From: Chitinophagaceae bacterium UBA4857
Lineage (GTDB): Bacteria > Bacteroidota > Bacteroidia > Chitinophagales > Chitinophagaceae
NCBI GenBank assembly: GCA_002399735.1
Contig: DHEF01000031.1
Coordinates: 8,225 to 27,152 of the forward strand
Reading direction: 5' to 3'
Length of the DNA stretch: 18,928 nucleotides
In this document: positions 1 to 8,166 of the stretch, one piece after another
How positions within the stretch are numbered: the stretch's first letter is position 1
Layout of the letters: each line of letters starts with the position of its first letter
Made by a program: the position numbers and the translations under genes
Notes under the pieces: model-generated
What the model saw: only the letters and a program-made list of their open reading frames with translations
Databases searched by the model: none
Told to the model about the DNA's origin: nothing

Positions 1-143
1 TCGAATTCCATGATCAATTCAACGGTGTCTAATGAATCAGCACCCAGATCATTGGTGAAAGAAGCTTCAACGGTAACTTCGGCTTCGTCAACACCTAATT
101 TGTCAACGATGATCTTTTTAACTCTTGATGCAATGTCTGACAT
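1..143 (-). CDS. acpP: Acyl carrier protein (5' part, truncated by window edge)
   Basis: The first 47 codons of a type II fatty-acid-synthesis acyl carrier protein are visible, from ATG at 141-143 to the window edge. The translation begins MSDIASRVKKIIVDKLGV and contains the hallmark GADSLDTVEL segment, where Ser37 in DSL is the residue that holder synthases load with 4'-phosphopantetheine. ACP is a cytosolic carrier of growing acyl chains; the family is about 78-80 residues, so roughly 30 residues lie outside the window. The start is the only Met in front of the conserved helix 1 and sits 24 bases after a perfect -7 box. In many bacteria fabF follows, which would be beyond the left edge (inference). 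Confidence 0.96.
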   Translation of the reverse strand, partial: MSDIASRVKKIIVDKLGVDEAEVTVEASFTNDLGADSLDTVELIMEF

Positions 144-425
144 GTCTATTTAATTTAGTTATGGGTGCAAAAATAGAGTTTTTGGGTTAAACTGCGCTGT
201 TATCCAAAAAAATTTGACTTAGTACCCGTTTTTATATTTTGTAGCTTTTTAATTAAGCCTCCGTAAGGCCTTATGAAAGGATTGCTTTTTTTTGACAAAA
301 ACAAATATTATGGATTGATTATCTGTGAATTATATATGTGGCTGTTTGATTTATCCTAATAAATTAGCTTGTAAAATTTTGTCTTTTGCTGCTGTTTACT
401 AAAATACTTTTTTTACACTTTTTAC
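144..425. other. AT-rich intergenic spacer with no gene seen
   Basis: Apart from the acpP -7 box this 282-base stretch is AT-rich and holds no convincing ORF or repeat. A weak imperfect hairpin (AAGCCT / AGGCCTT, about 255-272) is present without a good T-tract, so I do not call it a terminator. Confidence 0.6.
168..175 (-). promoter_or_regulatory. -7 promoter box for acpP
   Basis: Read on the minus strand this is TATTTTTG, an exact match to the Bacteroidota -7 consensus TAnnTTTG. It ends 24 bases before the acpP ATG, leaving a leader of about 20 bases. No convincing TTTG -33 element sits at the usual spacing. Confidence 0.65.
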
Positions 426-1475
426 TTATTTATGCTTTGGCATATATTTATCCATGTACTTACTAACAGCTTTGTTATAAGCATCCAACATGGCTGAGCG
501 CCGTTTGTTTAACTGATTGTTTAGCGTATTAAACTTGTTACTGGCCTCGTTCATGTCTTTTGCCTGTTTGTTAAAATCATCAATATCGGCCTTGGTAAGT
601 TTGCTATTAGGTTTGGCTTTAAATGCTTTTTCGACTTTTTTAAACTCTTCTACCTGTACAAAAAAATCGGTAAAGCTTTTGGCCGAAGAAGCTTCTTCTT
701 TATAAAACTGCAGGGCTTCACGGGAAGCCTGTACCAGTGTAGCATCGTTATTAAATGCAGTTATACTTCTTAGTTTAACCAGCCCTTCTTCGGCTGCAGT
801 GGCCATAGCATTTATGTTTTGCTCTATTGCTACAATTTTACCCGGTTTTTCGGCATTCATGTTTTCCAGCAGGTATATTTCCTCTTTGTAAGGTTTAAAA
901 AATATAAGGTACAACTCATTATAATGTTTCATTAAATCGCCGGCTATTTTATGTTTTTTCCCCAGCTTAGTTTCTTCATTTATAAGTGTAACGTTGTTTT
1001 TGGCCGCAAAAACATCCTGCGCTGTTTGACTAACGGCATTGGCCTCTTCCAGTTTTTCCATGGCTTTTTCTTTTGCCAGCAGGTAGGCTTCCATGGCATC
1101 ATAACTTTGTTCGGCTATGTCTTCCATGTTTACAATTTTAGCATACTGCTCGCTAAAAACTTTTTCCAATAATCTGTAATATGCCACGGTGGAGTCTCTG
1201 TAACTTTTGTCGCCTTTCCAATAGGGCATATTCTGAATTTTTACCCTGGTTTCGTAAATGCCATTTACCACCTCAAGCCGCTTTTTTTCAATTTTTCTGG
1301 CGCTTTTGTTATGTGCTGTAGCACTTAAATAAGCCATATATGTGCTTGCCAATTTATTATTGGCTTCGCCAATAAAGCCCATATAATCGCCGGCGTGTTC
1401 AAAATTTTGCGCCTGTATGTTTACAAAACTTAGCGTGCAGCCGGCAACTAATAATGTTAAAAAAAATCTCCTCAT
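426..1475 (-). CDS. Secreted or lipoprotein-like helical protein, unknown function
   Basis: I do not confidently recognise this 349-residue protein. It starts with an export signal (MRRFFLTLLVAGC...). Cys13 in VAGC fits a lipobox, though it is early for one; signal peptidase I cleavage near QAQ (about residue 23) is the alternative. The rest has no Cys, is rich in Lys, Glu, Ala and Asn, and looks almost wholly alpha-helical, with a basic C-terminus (KYMDKYMPKHK). No enzyme motif is visible. A resemblance to LIC11966-type surface proteins is possible but is only a low-confidence impression. Its ATG lies 12 bases after the stop of the Prc-type protease gene, so the two are almost certainly co-transcribed; it may be a substrate, adaptor or envelope partner of that protease (inference). 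Confidence 0.85.
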   Translation of the reverse strand: MRRFFLTLLVAGCTLSFVNIQAQNFEHAGDYMGFIGEANNKLASTYMAYLSATAHNKSARKIEKKRLEVVNGIYETRVKIQNMPYWKGDKSYRDSTVAYYRLLEKVFSEQYAKIVNMEDIAEQSYDAMEAYLLAKEKAMEKLEEANAVSQTAQDVFAAKNNVTLINEETKLGKKHKIAGDLMKHYNELYLIFFKPYKEEIYLLENMNAEKPGKIVAIEQNINAMATAAEEGLVKLRSITAFNNDATLVQASREALQFYKEEASSAKSFTDFFVQVEEFKKVEKAFKAKPNSKLTKADIDDFNKQAKDMNEASNKFNTLNNQLNKRRSAMLDAYNKAVSKYMDKYMPKHK

Positions 1476-1487
1476 GGTTTGTGCGGT

Positions 1488-3551
1488 TTATTTAATATTT
1501 AAAAAATCGGTAAGTATTAATACAGCTTCTTCTATGTAGCCGTCTTCCAATATGTTTTCCAGTGTTGCGTTATTAATCATTTTTAAATAACTATCTCTGG
1601 TAATTTTTGCCTGATCGGCATTTAAATTATGTACCGAAAAGGCTTTCGACTTATAACCTGCCTGATCTTTATTACTTACCAATTCGCTGTTTTGTTTTGC
1701 CCATTTTTCAAAGGATGCTGCTTGTAAAGGAATAGTAATAGTTTCTTGCGCATTTAATTTATTATACTCAAGTATTTGTTTGTAAAACTCGGAAGCCTCT
1801 ACCCTTTTTTTACTTGACGCTGCTAATGCGGCAACAGGTAGTTTGGGCAAGGGTTTGTAATAGGCGTTAGGCTGTACCTGATCGGGCCTTAACGATGTTG
1901 GATAAGAGGCTTCTCCCTGGCCAGAGTCTTCAGAAAAAACGGGCAATACAACATCCGGAATTACGCCTTTGTGTTGGGCGGTAGTCCCGTCCAGCCTATA
2001 CAATTTACCCAAAGTAGTTTTTACAAACGTGCTGGTCTCGGCATTTTTCTTCACCGTATCCATTGGTAAAACCGCCTGCATGGTGGCTTTGCCAAACGTA
2101 TTGCTACCAACTACAATGGCCCGGTTGTAATCCTGTAAAGCAGCGGCTACCAGTTCCGATGCCGAAGCGCTTTGGCCATTAACAAGTACTACCAGCGGAC
2201 CATCATATATAACGCCCCGGTTTGGGTCTTTTAAAAAAGTTACTTTAGGCGATTTATCCTTAATGCCCATTAATGGGCCATCATTAATAAATATGCCTGC
2301 AATCTCTAATGCTTCTGTAAGTGATCCGCCGCCGTTATACCTAAAATCTAAAATAAGGCCATTGATTTGTTCCTTTTTCATCTGAACAATTTTTTTGGCC
2401 ATATCGTTCGCACAGCCGCTGCCTTGTTCATCATCCCAGGTAGTATAAAAATCAGGCAACATCATATAACCAAACTTCTTGTCGCCGCCGTTCTCGTTTT
2501 TTAGCACAAACGCCTGAATAATATCTTCCTCCTGTTCGTGTTTGGCTTTTTTTAAGGTAACCGATTTTGTATTTCCGTCTTGCTTCTTCAGTTTTATAAC
2601 GGCTTGTTTTACTTCCGGGTCACTTATTAACTCATAAATATCTTCAATCGATACGAGTGAAACATCGGTTACGGCTTTACCATCCGGTTGTATTTGTAGT
2701 AATTGATCCTGTTGGTTTATTTCACCACTGATCCAAGCCGGTCCACCCGGCGCCAGTCTGGCTATAATTATTTTTCCATCCTCCGCCTCGTCTATATCAA
2801 ACCCAAATGTCAATGTTTCGGTACTTAAACTTTCCTGGAAAGTCTGCTTATCAGTCTGCGAAAAATAGTTGGTATGCGGGTCATAGGTAGCTGCTAAGTT
2901 ATTTAAGTATGTTTCTTCTAACAATACATCCTGTGCATTACCCGCAAACCTGTTTTCTAAAAGTGCGGTTTTTTTTATTTTCTCTCTTAACAAAGCTTCG
3001 TTCTTTTCCAATACTTTTTCAAAACTTAACCCATCTTCATTGTTTAATGCAATAGTATAACCATAAGTCAGTGCCTGGTATTTATAAAAACGATTATAAC
3101 GTTGTAATAAATCCTGCACGGAAGCGGGATAAAACCCCTGTACTTTTTTTAGCAATTTAACCTCTTCTTTTGTGGTAAAATTCAGGGGCTTTTGTAAAAT
3201 GGTTTTGGTAAGCGAGTCGGCTCTTCTTGTAGCACTCGTATATATTGTTTTGAGTGTGGGGAAAAACTGCCAGCTGTCTCCATTTAATTCATCATCCAAT
3301 TGGGTGCTAAAATTGGCCAGCTTATCATATTCCGATTGTAAAAAAATTCTCTTTTGCGGGTCCAGCGTTTTTAATACAGCACTAAAAAACATGACCGAAA
3401 AACTGTCGTTTACTTGTCTTGGCGCAAAATGATTTAGTTCAATTACTCTTTTAAGTAATATGGCTTTTTGTTTAAGGCCGGTTTGTGCTGTGCATACACT
3501 AACCAACAGTAGGGTGGCTGCTGTAAAAAAGGTTCGGGTTTTGTGCTGCAT
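1488..3551 (-). CDS. prc: Carboxy-terminal processing protease, Prc/Tsp type (S41)
   Basis: A 687-residue periplasmic serine protease, close to the roughly 680 residues of E. coli Prc. Order: signal peptide (1 to about 22), helical N-terminal domain (about 25-235), PDZ domain (about 245-335, FGFDIDEAEDGKIII... APGGPA), S41 catalytic domain (about 355-540) and a C-terminal Tsp-type domain (about 550-687). The motif GQSASASE gives the predicted nucleophile Ser463, and NTFGKATMQ gives the predicted base Lys488; the 25-residue spacing equals that of the Ser/Lys dyad of E. coli Prc. NGGGS (407-410) fits the substrate/oxyanion region. The family degrades misfolded or tagged periplasmic proteins and trims envelope proteins from the C-terminus. 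It is first in a two-gene unit with the helical protein 12 bases downstream. It diverges from the GNAT gene over 207 bases. Confidence 0.95.
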   Translation of the reverse strand: MQHKTRTFFTAATLLLVSVCTAQTGLKQKAILLKRVIELNHFAPRQVNDSFSVMFFSAVLKTLDPQKRIFLQSEYDKLANFSTQLDDELNGDSWQFFPTLKTIYTSATRRADSLTKTILQKPLNFTTKEEVKLLKKVQGFYPASVQDLLQRYNRFYKYQALTYGYTIALNNEDGLSFEKVLEKNEALLREKIKKTALLENRFAGNAQDVLLEETYLNNLAATYDPHTNYFSQTDKQTFQESLSTETLTFGFDIDEAEDGKIIIARLAPGGPAWISGEINQQDQLLQIQPDGKAVTDVSLVSIEDIYELISDPEVKQAVIKLKKQDGNTKSVTLKKAKHEQEEDIIQAFVLKNENGGDKKFGYMMLPDFYTTWDDEQGSGCANDMAKKIVQMKKEQINGLILDFRYNGGGSLTEALEIAGIFINDGPLMGIKDKSPKVTFLKDPNRGVIYDGPLVVLVNGQSASASELVAAALQDYNRAIVVGSNTFGKATMQAVLPMDTVKKNAETSTFVKTTLGKLYRLDGTTAQHKGVIPDVVLPVFSEDSGQGEASYPTSLRPDQVQPNAYYKPLPKLPVAALAASSKKRVEASEFYKQILEYNKLNAQETITIPLQAASFEKWAKQNSELVSNKDQAGYKSKAFSVHNLNADQAKITRDSYLKMINNATLENILEDGYIEEAVLILTDFLNIK

Positions 3552-3562
3552 AATTTGTTTTG

Positions 3563-3572
3563 GTTTGCAAAC
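3563..3572. repeat. 10-base perfect palindrome upstream of prc
   Basis: GTTTGCAAAC is self-complementary and lies 11 bases before the prc start codon. It could be an operator half-site or chance in AT-rich DNA; no second copy was noticed. Confidence 0.25.
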
Positions 3573-3758
3573 GACAACTCTAAAATAAAGAATTTTTTAT
3601 AGCAAAAAAACACCTGTTTCCCTATAACAATATTTTACATTTATTATGTAATTAGCATAAAATCAAAAACATATAAAAGGTTTAAAATATTATACGACAG
3701 CGAATAAGCCAATAATAAAATTTTAATCGTAATTTTCAGTAAACAACAATTGTCCCAT

Positions 3759-4184
3759 ATGCCATTGAAAATAATTGATCACGGTTCGGTAGAATATGAA
3801 CAAATGGTACGCTTGCGTGACGACATTTTGCGTAAACCATTGGGTCTTAGTTTTTCGGCTGAAGAACTGGAACGTGAAAAAAATAATATTTTAATTGCCG
3901 CATTTGAAGAAGAGCAGATATTGGGTTGTTGTATGTTAATTGATGAGCCGCCCAGTGTAAGGCTTCGTCAAATGGCTGTACTTAATAGCCTGCAAGGCAA
4001 GGGCATAGGCCGCGCCTTAATGAACTTTGCCGAAAACCTCTCCCGTGATCGCGGTTACCGTACCATAACCATGCATGCCCGTAAAATGGCACTGGGTTTT
4101 TATGAAAGAGTTGGTTACAGGGTTATTGGCGATGAGTTTATTGAAATAAATATTCCGCACTACGTAATGGAAAAACAGTTGTAA
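3759..4184 (+). CDS. GNAT-family N-acetyltransferase
   Basis: A single-domain acetyltransferase of 141 residues from ATG 3759. The reading frame can be extended to a TTG at 3750 (MSHMPL...), but the ATG is the better start since nothing conserved lies between. Acetyl-CoA binding motif A is clear: VRLRQMAVLNSLQGKGIGRA (the Q-G-K-G-I-G pyrophosphate loop), followed by the GNAT motif B pattern ALGFYERVGYRVIGDEF. The substrate cannot be read from the sequence; the size and the LRQMAV...MHAR arrangement resemble small ElaA/YjcF-like GNATs. It is cytosolic, stands alone, diverges from prc and converges with the S41 gene at 4419-5786. Confidence 0.92.
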   Translation: MPLKIIDHGSVEYEQMVRLRDDILRKPLGLSFSAEELEREKNNILIAAFEEEQILGCCMLIDEPPSVRLRQMAVLNSLQGKGIGRALMNFAENLSRDRGYRTITMHARKMALGFYERVGYRVIGDEFIEINIPHYVMEKQL

Positions 4185-4418
4185 GGCAACTCCTTTTAAA
4201 TCTTTATTTTATCATCAACATTAACAACTCTGATCGTCCCTTGCGTCGCACACTTGTACTTCCTGTTCTATGTGTATGATCATGTTAAAAGAAGTTTCTC
4301 TTTTTACCGCAAGGTCTCTCCTATGCATTACTAACAAGTAAAAAGGTTTCATCACGCCGAGTCCATGGCCAACACTCCTTCCTATAAGTGAGACTCAGCT
4401 TTGAAGTAAGTTTTTACA
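4185..4418. other. Intergenic spacer with dispersed-repeat fragment
   Basis: This 234-base spacer between convergent genes has no ORF I would support. It contains a 21-base block (4240-4260) that recurs at 11460-11480, so it appears to be repeat-derived sequence rather than a lost gene. Confidence 0.5.
4240..4260. repeat. Dispersed repeat R2, copy A
   Basis: CTTGCGTCGCAC followed by ACTTGTACT. It matches 11460-11480 at 20 of 21 positions, about 7.2 kb away in another intergenic region. Similarity continues only weakly afterwards (TTCTAT, GATCA). Confidence 0.75.
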
Positions 4419-5786
4419 TTAGTTGTTAACTATCTTTTTTAATATCCACTCCAGCTCTTTATCCTTTTTATTTGTATACTCTTCGATAGTGTATTTTATG
4501 TTAATATCCGGGACTACTCCGCCCTGACAACTCGCAAAATTATTTTTTAGTAGATCGAAAGAAATTATACCGTAATTGAGGTATATTTTTGAATTATTAG
4601 CGGTAGTTGTAGCAATTTGCCCCGATGTTGAAAAACATCTACTGCCACCGGTTTCTTGTCCTATAATGGTAACATTCGCAGATGATTTTAGGAATGATGC
4701 AAAAAATGCAGATGCAGAAAATGTTCCAGCATTTATAATTACATATACATTTCCATCAAAATTTATTGAATCGTCAGGTAATATGGGCTTGTTTATCTGT
4801 TTTATCATTTTAGTGAAAAGAGAATCTGGTTTAAAAAAATTTTGTACAAAAGGAGTTGTTCCATGTGTATAATGTTGTTTAGGCTTTTTTATAAAATAAC
4901 TCAAAAGTTTTGCTGCTGATTGGGTACTGCCCCCTAAACTATTCCTAAGATCAATAACGATTGATTTTAGTTTCTTGTCTTTAAGAGGGTTCAAAAAACT
5001 GGCATAGTCGTTATAGTCTCCTTCAGAAAAACTACCAAGTTTCATGTATGCATAATCATTTCTATAGTCAAAAACACGTGGTTCAATTATAATAGAGTCG
5101 TTAGGGTTAGGTGTTAAACGCTTATTAATACTAATGTTATACTTGTTTCTTTTCTCATCCCTAATTTTAAGTAATACAGAGTCTTTATCCTGAAACACCG
5201 CATGATACAGAGCTGGCAGGGCTCCGTTTTCTAAATTATATACTTTAAAATTATCGTTACCACCATCGGAGAATATAAATTTTTTAAGTGAATCTATAAT
5301 TATTTGTGCCTTAATATTATTAATGCTGACTATTTCGGCAGCATCAGGAAAAGAAAAAGAAAACTCCTTCCTTTTTAAATAATATAGCCGGTTGTTTATG
5401 ATTTTATAATTAAGCTGTTCCAACGGTAGTACATAAAAAGGATTACCGTATTGTAGTAAAACATCTTCTTCTACCGAATAGGCAGCCATGTGACCATCTT
5501 GTATACAATTTAAAGCATACATTAAACGAAGGCAAAACTCGTTTCTGCGTAAAGAATCCGGCAGCGTTTTTTTTAACGTTGTAATTTTTTCTGCCAATAT
5601 ATCAGGCTTTACATAACGATAAAGTCCCGGATGCCATTTTTCCAAATCGTTCATTACCGAATCAATATCCGCTATTAAGTTTTCTTTTGAAATAAAGGGA
5701 TTGTGATGAGAAAATGAATATTGGTATTGACTTTTTACAGAAAGAGAAAAAATGACAAGCAAAAAGAAGGTTAGTGTTTTTTTCAT
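4419..5786 (-). CDS. Secreted S41-type peptidase-like protein without PDZ domain
   Basis: A 455-residue protein with a signal peptide (MKKTLTFFLLVIFSLSVKSQ). It has an N-terminal helical cap with IQDGHM (95-100), typical of tricorn/CtpA-like S41 proteins, then a catalytic-type fold with YAYMKLGSF (245-253), IVIDLRNSLGGS (276-287) and INAGTFSASAFF (351-362). Ser357 in TFSAS is the predicted nucleophile, followed by IIGQETGG (374-381). The Lys of the Prc-type FGKATMQ motif is absent here; in this subfamily the base differs, so activity is likely but unproven. No PDZ segment is seen. Four 60-base lines counted by hand average about 30% GC, well below lines counted in the M3 peptidase and D-aminoacylase genes. 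Both flanks are repeat-containing spacers. A weak -7-like TATCTTTA precedes the start. Confidence 0.88.
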   Translation of the reverse strand: MKKTLTFFLLVIFSLSVKSQYQYSFSHHNPFISKENLIADIDSVMNDLEKWHPGLYRYVKPDILAEKITTLKKTLPDSLRRNEFCLRLMYALNCIQDGHMAAYSVEEDVLLQYGNPFYVLPLEQLNYKIINNRLYYLKRKEFSFSFPDAAEIVSINNIKAQIIIDSLKKFIFSDGGNDNFKVYNLENGALPALYHAVFQDKDSVLLKIRDEKRNKYNISINKRLTPNPNDSIIIEPRVFDYRNDYAYMKLGSFSEGDYNDYASFLNPLKDKKLKSIVIDLRNSLGGSTQSAAKLLSYFIKKPKQHYTHGTTPFVQNFFKPDSLFTKMIKQINKPILPDDSINFDGNVYVIINAGTFSASAFFASFLKSSANVTIIGQETGGSRCFSTSGQIATTTANNSKIYLNYGIISFDLLKNNFASCQGGVVPDINIKYTIEEYTNKKDKELEWILKKIVNN

Positions 5787-5878
5787 ATCAGTGTATTGTT
5801 TTAAAGATACTCTTTTTTAAAATTTCGCTAAGCTTGTCCCTTGAAAGGAGCAATCAATTACTCTGATTATGGTCTAAA

Positions 5879-5915
5879 TCGGAAAGTCAGAAAGACCGAA
5901 AGTCGGAAAGACAGT
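5879..5915. repeat. Short tandem repeat, GAAAGTC/GAAAGACC units
   Basis: Imperfect 7-8 base units (GGAAAGTCA, GAAAGACC, GAAAGTCG, GAAAGACA) run head to tail. The same kind of units recur at about 15904-15930 and 16021-16055, in each case to the left of an R1 copy. Confidence 0.7.
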
Positions 5916-6018
5916 GAGTGAATAGTCAATAGTGAGTAAGTGAGATGGTTAGAAAAGTCTTACGCATGAACTATTAAATCTGAGATCATAGATTAAATCA
6001 GAAATCAGCAAATCCTAA

Positions 6019-6162
6019 ATCATAAATTTCCTGCTGCTGATGGGCTGCCCGATTGGCAGCAGTAGCTGCAACCGTGCGGTGGATAAGGCAGCATAGCTGT
6101 TGCACTACTGCAGAAAGCGGGGACTGCAGCTGATTAGCATTACTGCTGTTGATAGCCCCAAA
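6019..6162 (-). repeat. Dispersed structured repeat R1, copy 1
   Basis: About 144 bases shared with 16105-16245 and partly with 12395-12513. Left block ATCATAAATTTCCT is identical to 16105-16118; the 53 bases 6019-6071 align without gaps to 16105-16157; the right 48 bases (6112-6159) match 16195-16242 at 40 of 48. It ends in AGCCCCAAA like the other copies. It can form a long stem: 6059-6072 pairs with 6099-6111 in 13 pairs with C6066 bulged, plus a small hairpin GCTGCC / GGCAGC (6044-6060). Strand is given so that the conserved GGGGCT end is 5'. It lies downstream of the M3 peptidase terminator. Confidence 0.8.
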
Positions 6163-6212
6163 ATAGTATATAGATTTTAGTATGTAGTAGTTAGACATAC
6201 GCCCCCTAAAAG

Positions 6213-6245
6213 AAAAAAAGCCCCCGTGTGGAAACACGGCGACTT
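6213..6245 (-). terminator. Rho-independent terminator of the M3 peptidase gene
   Basis: On the minus strand, CCGTGT-TTCC-ACACGG (6224-6239) forms a tight hairpin. It can extend outward to a 12-pair stem with one G/G mismatch and one G-U pair, using 6218-6223 and 6240-6245. It is followed directly by CTTTTTTTC, a seven-T tract. It lies about 120 bases beyond the M3 peptidase stop codon. Confidence 0.75.
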
Positions 6246-6365
6246 AGGTTAAGGCTCTGATTAGTAGCTATTTTAAAATGAGATTATTGTCATAAAATTA
6301 TCAGTACCAAAGCTACTCTAAGGTTTTGATATTTCCCAAAAATAGATATACCACAAACTGGTAAA

Positions 6366-8084
6366 TTATTTTAACAGGTTAAGCTGCTGTTGTACAAACT
6401 GCATTAATCCGTCAATATGTTTAGGTGATAAATCGAACTTAAGTCCCGCTGCCTCAAATAATTGCGGCAAAGGTTGGGTTCCACCCAGGCTTAGTGCATG
6501 TATATAATTTTCTACTGCTTTGGTAGAGTTTTGTTTGTATTGCTGCCACATACCAATGGCGCCTAACTGTGCAATACCGTACTCAATGTAGTAAAAAGGC
6601 ACTTCGTACAGGTGTAACTGGCGTTGCCAATGGTAATACATATACTCCTCTAAACCACTGCGATCAATAACCGGCGATAAAAATTCGGTATACACTTCCA
6701 TCCATTTTTGCTTGCGTTCGGCTACTGTATGTGTTGGGTTTTCGTAAATCCAATGTTGAAATTTATCGATAGTGGCTACCCAGGGAAAAATAGTAATTAC
6801 TCTTTCCAGTTGTTGCTCTTTGGCTCTTAATAACTCTTCTTCATTATTAAAAAATACCTGCCAGTGGTCCATGGTGAAAAGTTCCATACTCATACTCGCT
6901 ACTTCGGCAATTTCTGTCGGGTACTCTTTAAACCCGTTTAATGTAAGGTTGTGCGATAAAAACGAATGCACCGCATGGCCGCCTTCGTGTACCATGGTAA
7001 TTACATCATCGAACTGGCCGGCGGCATTCATAAAAATAAAAGGTGCGCCGCTTTCTGCTAACGGGCAATTATAACCACCGGGAGCTTTGCCTTTGCGACT
7101 TTCTAAATCTAAATGCCCCATGGTTTTCATCTTGCTAATACAATCGGCAAAAAATGGTTTTAGCTGGTTAAAACAAGCGATGGTTTTTTGTACCAGGTCT
7201 TCGCCATTGGTAAAGGGGCGTAAAGGTTGTATACCAGCCGGCTCGGCTTCCACATCCCAGGGACGTAAAGTATCTAAACCAAGTTTTTGTTTTTTGTTTT
7301 CGTAAATCTGATTTACCAGCGGCATTACATGTTGTTTTACTGCTTCGTGAAACAGAAAACAATCTTCCTTCGTATAATCAAAACGGCCCAGTTCGGCAAA
7401 CCTGAAATCGCGATAGTTTTCAAAACCGGCATTTACGGCAATCTGGTGCCGCTTTTCTAATAATGAGTTAAACAATTCATCCAGTTGTTCTTTATCCTGT
7501 AATCTTCTTTCGGCTATTTTACGGTACACTTCTTCTCTAACGTTTCTGTCGCTATCTTCTAAAAACTTCATCGCCTGTTGTAGGGTGTACTCTTGCCCGT
7601 TTACGGTTACCGTCATTTTACCGGCAATAGCACCAAATTTTTGCGCCTCAACGCTTAGTGTGGCCTGCAGTTCTACATTCTCCTGGCGAAAAAGATCAAT
7701 GTTCTTTTTTACATTACGCAGATAGGTAAAATAGGTTTCTTTATCCAATTGATTAACCAAGGGATGAGCCATTAATTTACGGTTTAATACATCGGCATAG
7801 GGTTGTATATGCGGTTGTATTTCCATCATAAAATAATTAAAGGCCTCTTCAAGTTCTTTACTTTCGGTATCGCAGGTCATTTTAATCTGGCGCCAGCAAA
7901 CATCTTCGCTAATAATGGCTTCCAGTTCGCTGCTGTCCAACAACCATTTGTCCAACTGTTCGGTGGTGTTTAGTTCACGTTGCTCCAGTTCTTTAAAATA
8001 GGGCTCTAGGGAAGCCCAGTCTGTTATGGTAAAATCTTTCGGTAAAAAATTACGTTCAATTTTTTTTATGTCGGCTGTTATCAT
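6366..8084 (-). CDS. pepF: M3-family oligoendopeptidase (PepF-like)
   Basis: A 572-residue cytosolic zinc metallopeptidase without a signal peptide, of usual size for bacterial oligoendopeptidase F / M3B enzymes. The zinc motif is HEGGH at 366-370 within MVHEGGHAVHSFLSH: His366 and His370 are ligands, Glu367 is the catalytic base, and the third ligand is Glu391 or Glu394 in EIAEVASMSME. C-terminal VPFYYIEYGIAQLGA (495-509) is the conserved Tyr-rich substrate-binding segment. The N-terminal helical part contains the typical ATLSVEAQKFG and YRKIAERR stretches. The family cleaves short peptides, finishing protein and signal-peptide turnover. It is transcribed alone: 82 bases separate it from the upstream TraB-like gene, and its own terminator follows. 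An imperfect -7 box (AACCTTTG) lies upstream. Confidence 0.95.
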   Translation of the reverse strand: MITADIKKIERNFLPKDFTITDWASLEPYFKELEQRELNTTEQLDKWLLDSSELEAIISEDVCWRQIKMTCDTESKELEEAFNYFMMEIQPHIQPYADVLNRKLMAHPLVNQLDKETYFTYLRNVKKNIDLFRQENVELQATLSVEAQKFGAIAGKMTVTVNGQEYTLQQAMKFLEDSDRNVREEVYRKIAERRLQDKEQLDELFNSLLEKRHQIAVNAGFENYRDFRFAELGRFDYTKEDCFLFHEAVKQHVMPLVNQIYENKKQKLGLDTLRPWDVEAEPAGIQPLRPFTNGEDLVQKTIACFNQLKPFFADCISKMKTMGHLDLESRKGKAPGGYNCPLAESGAPFIFMNAAGQFDDVITMVHEGGHAVHSFLSHNLTLNGFKEYPTEIAEVASMSMELFTMDHWQVFFNNEEELLRAKEQQLERVITIFPWVATIDKFQHWIYENPTHTVAERKQKWMEVYTEFLSPVIDRSGLEEYMYYHWQRQLHLYEVPFYYIEYGIAQLGAIGMWQQYKQNSTKAVENYIHALSLGGTQPLPQLFEAAGLKFDLSPKHIDGLMQFVQQQLNLLK

Positions 8085-8166
8085 ATTTAGTAATTATAAT
8101 TGAGTTGTTTACAAAGGTTAAACAATTGATGGATAAAATAGTTTTAAATACGGTTCTGTTTAAAAA

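Larger units (their letters stand above)
5787..6365. other. 579-base intergenic region: repeats and a terminator
   Basis: No gene is supported here. From left to right it holds a short tandem GAAAGTC/GAAAGAC stretch (about 5879-5915), AAATC-type heptamer repeats (about 5976-6032), dispersed structured repeat R1 copy 1 (6019-6162) and the M3 peptidase terminator (6213-6245). A reading frame at 5998-6237 on the minus strand is made of these elements and is not called as a gene. Confidence 0.7.

Noticed and set aside
255..272. Hairpin AAGCCT / AGGCCTT between acpP and the helical-protein gene
   Set aside because: Short, bulged and without a suitable T-tract on the relevant strand, so not called a terminator.
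3750..3758. TTG start three codons upstream for the GNAT gene
   Set aside because: ATG 3759 is a better codon and the extra residues (fMet-Ser-His) are not part of the fold.
5879..5915. Possible CRISPR-like array in GAAAGTC/GAAAGACC units
   Set aside because: Units are 7-8 bases without spacers and no cas gene is present; it is a simple tandem repeat.
5998..6237. 79-codon minus-strand frame, with a same-frame alignable counterpart in R1 copy 3
   Set aside because: It is composed of the terminator hairpin, R1 copy 1 and AAATC heptamers, and starts with GTG inside the hairpin. In nine codons that differ between copies over the first 20, only two change at the third position, so there is no sign of protein-level selection.
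6337..6344. Perfect minus-strand -7 box (TATTTTTG) just after the M3 peptidase stop
   Set aside because: No -33 at proper spacing, and transcription would run into the terminator at 6213-6245 with no gene between. Such 8-mers are expected by chance in AT-rich DNA.
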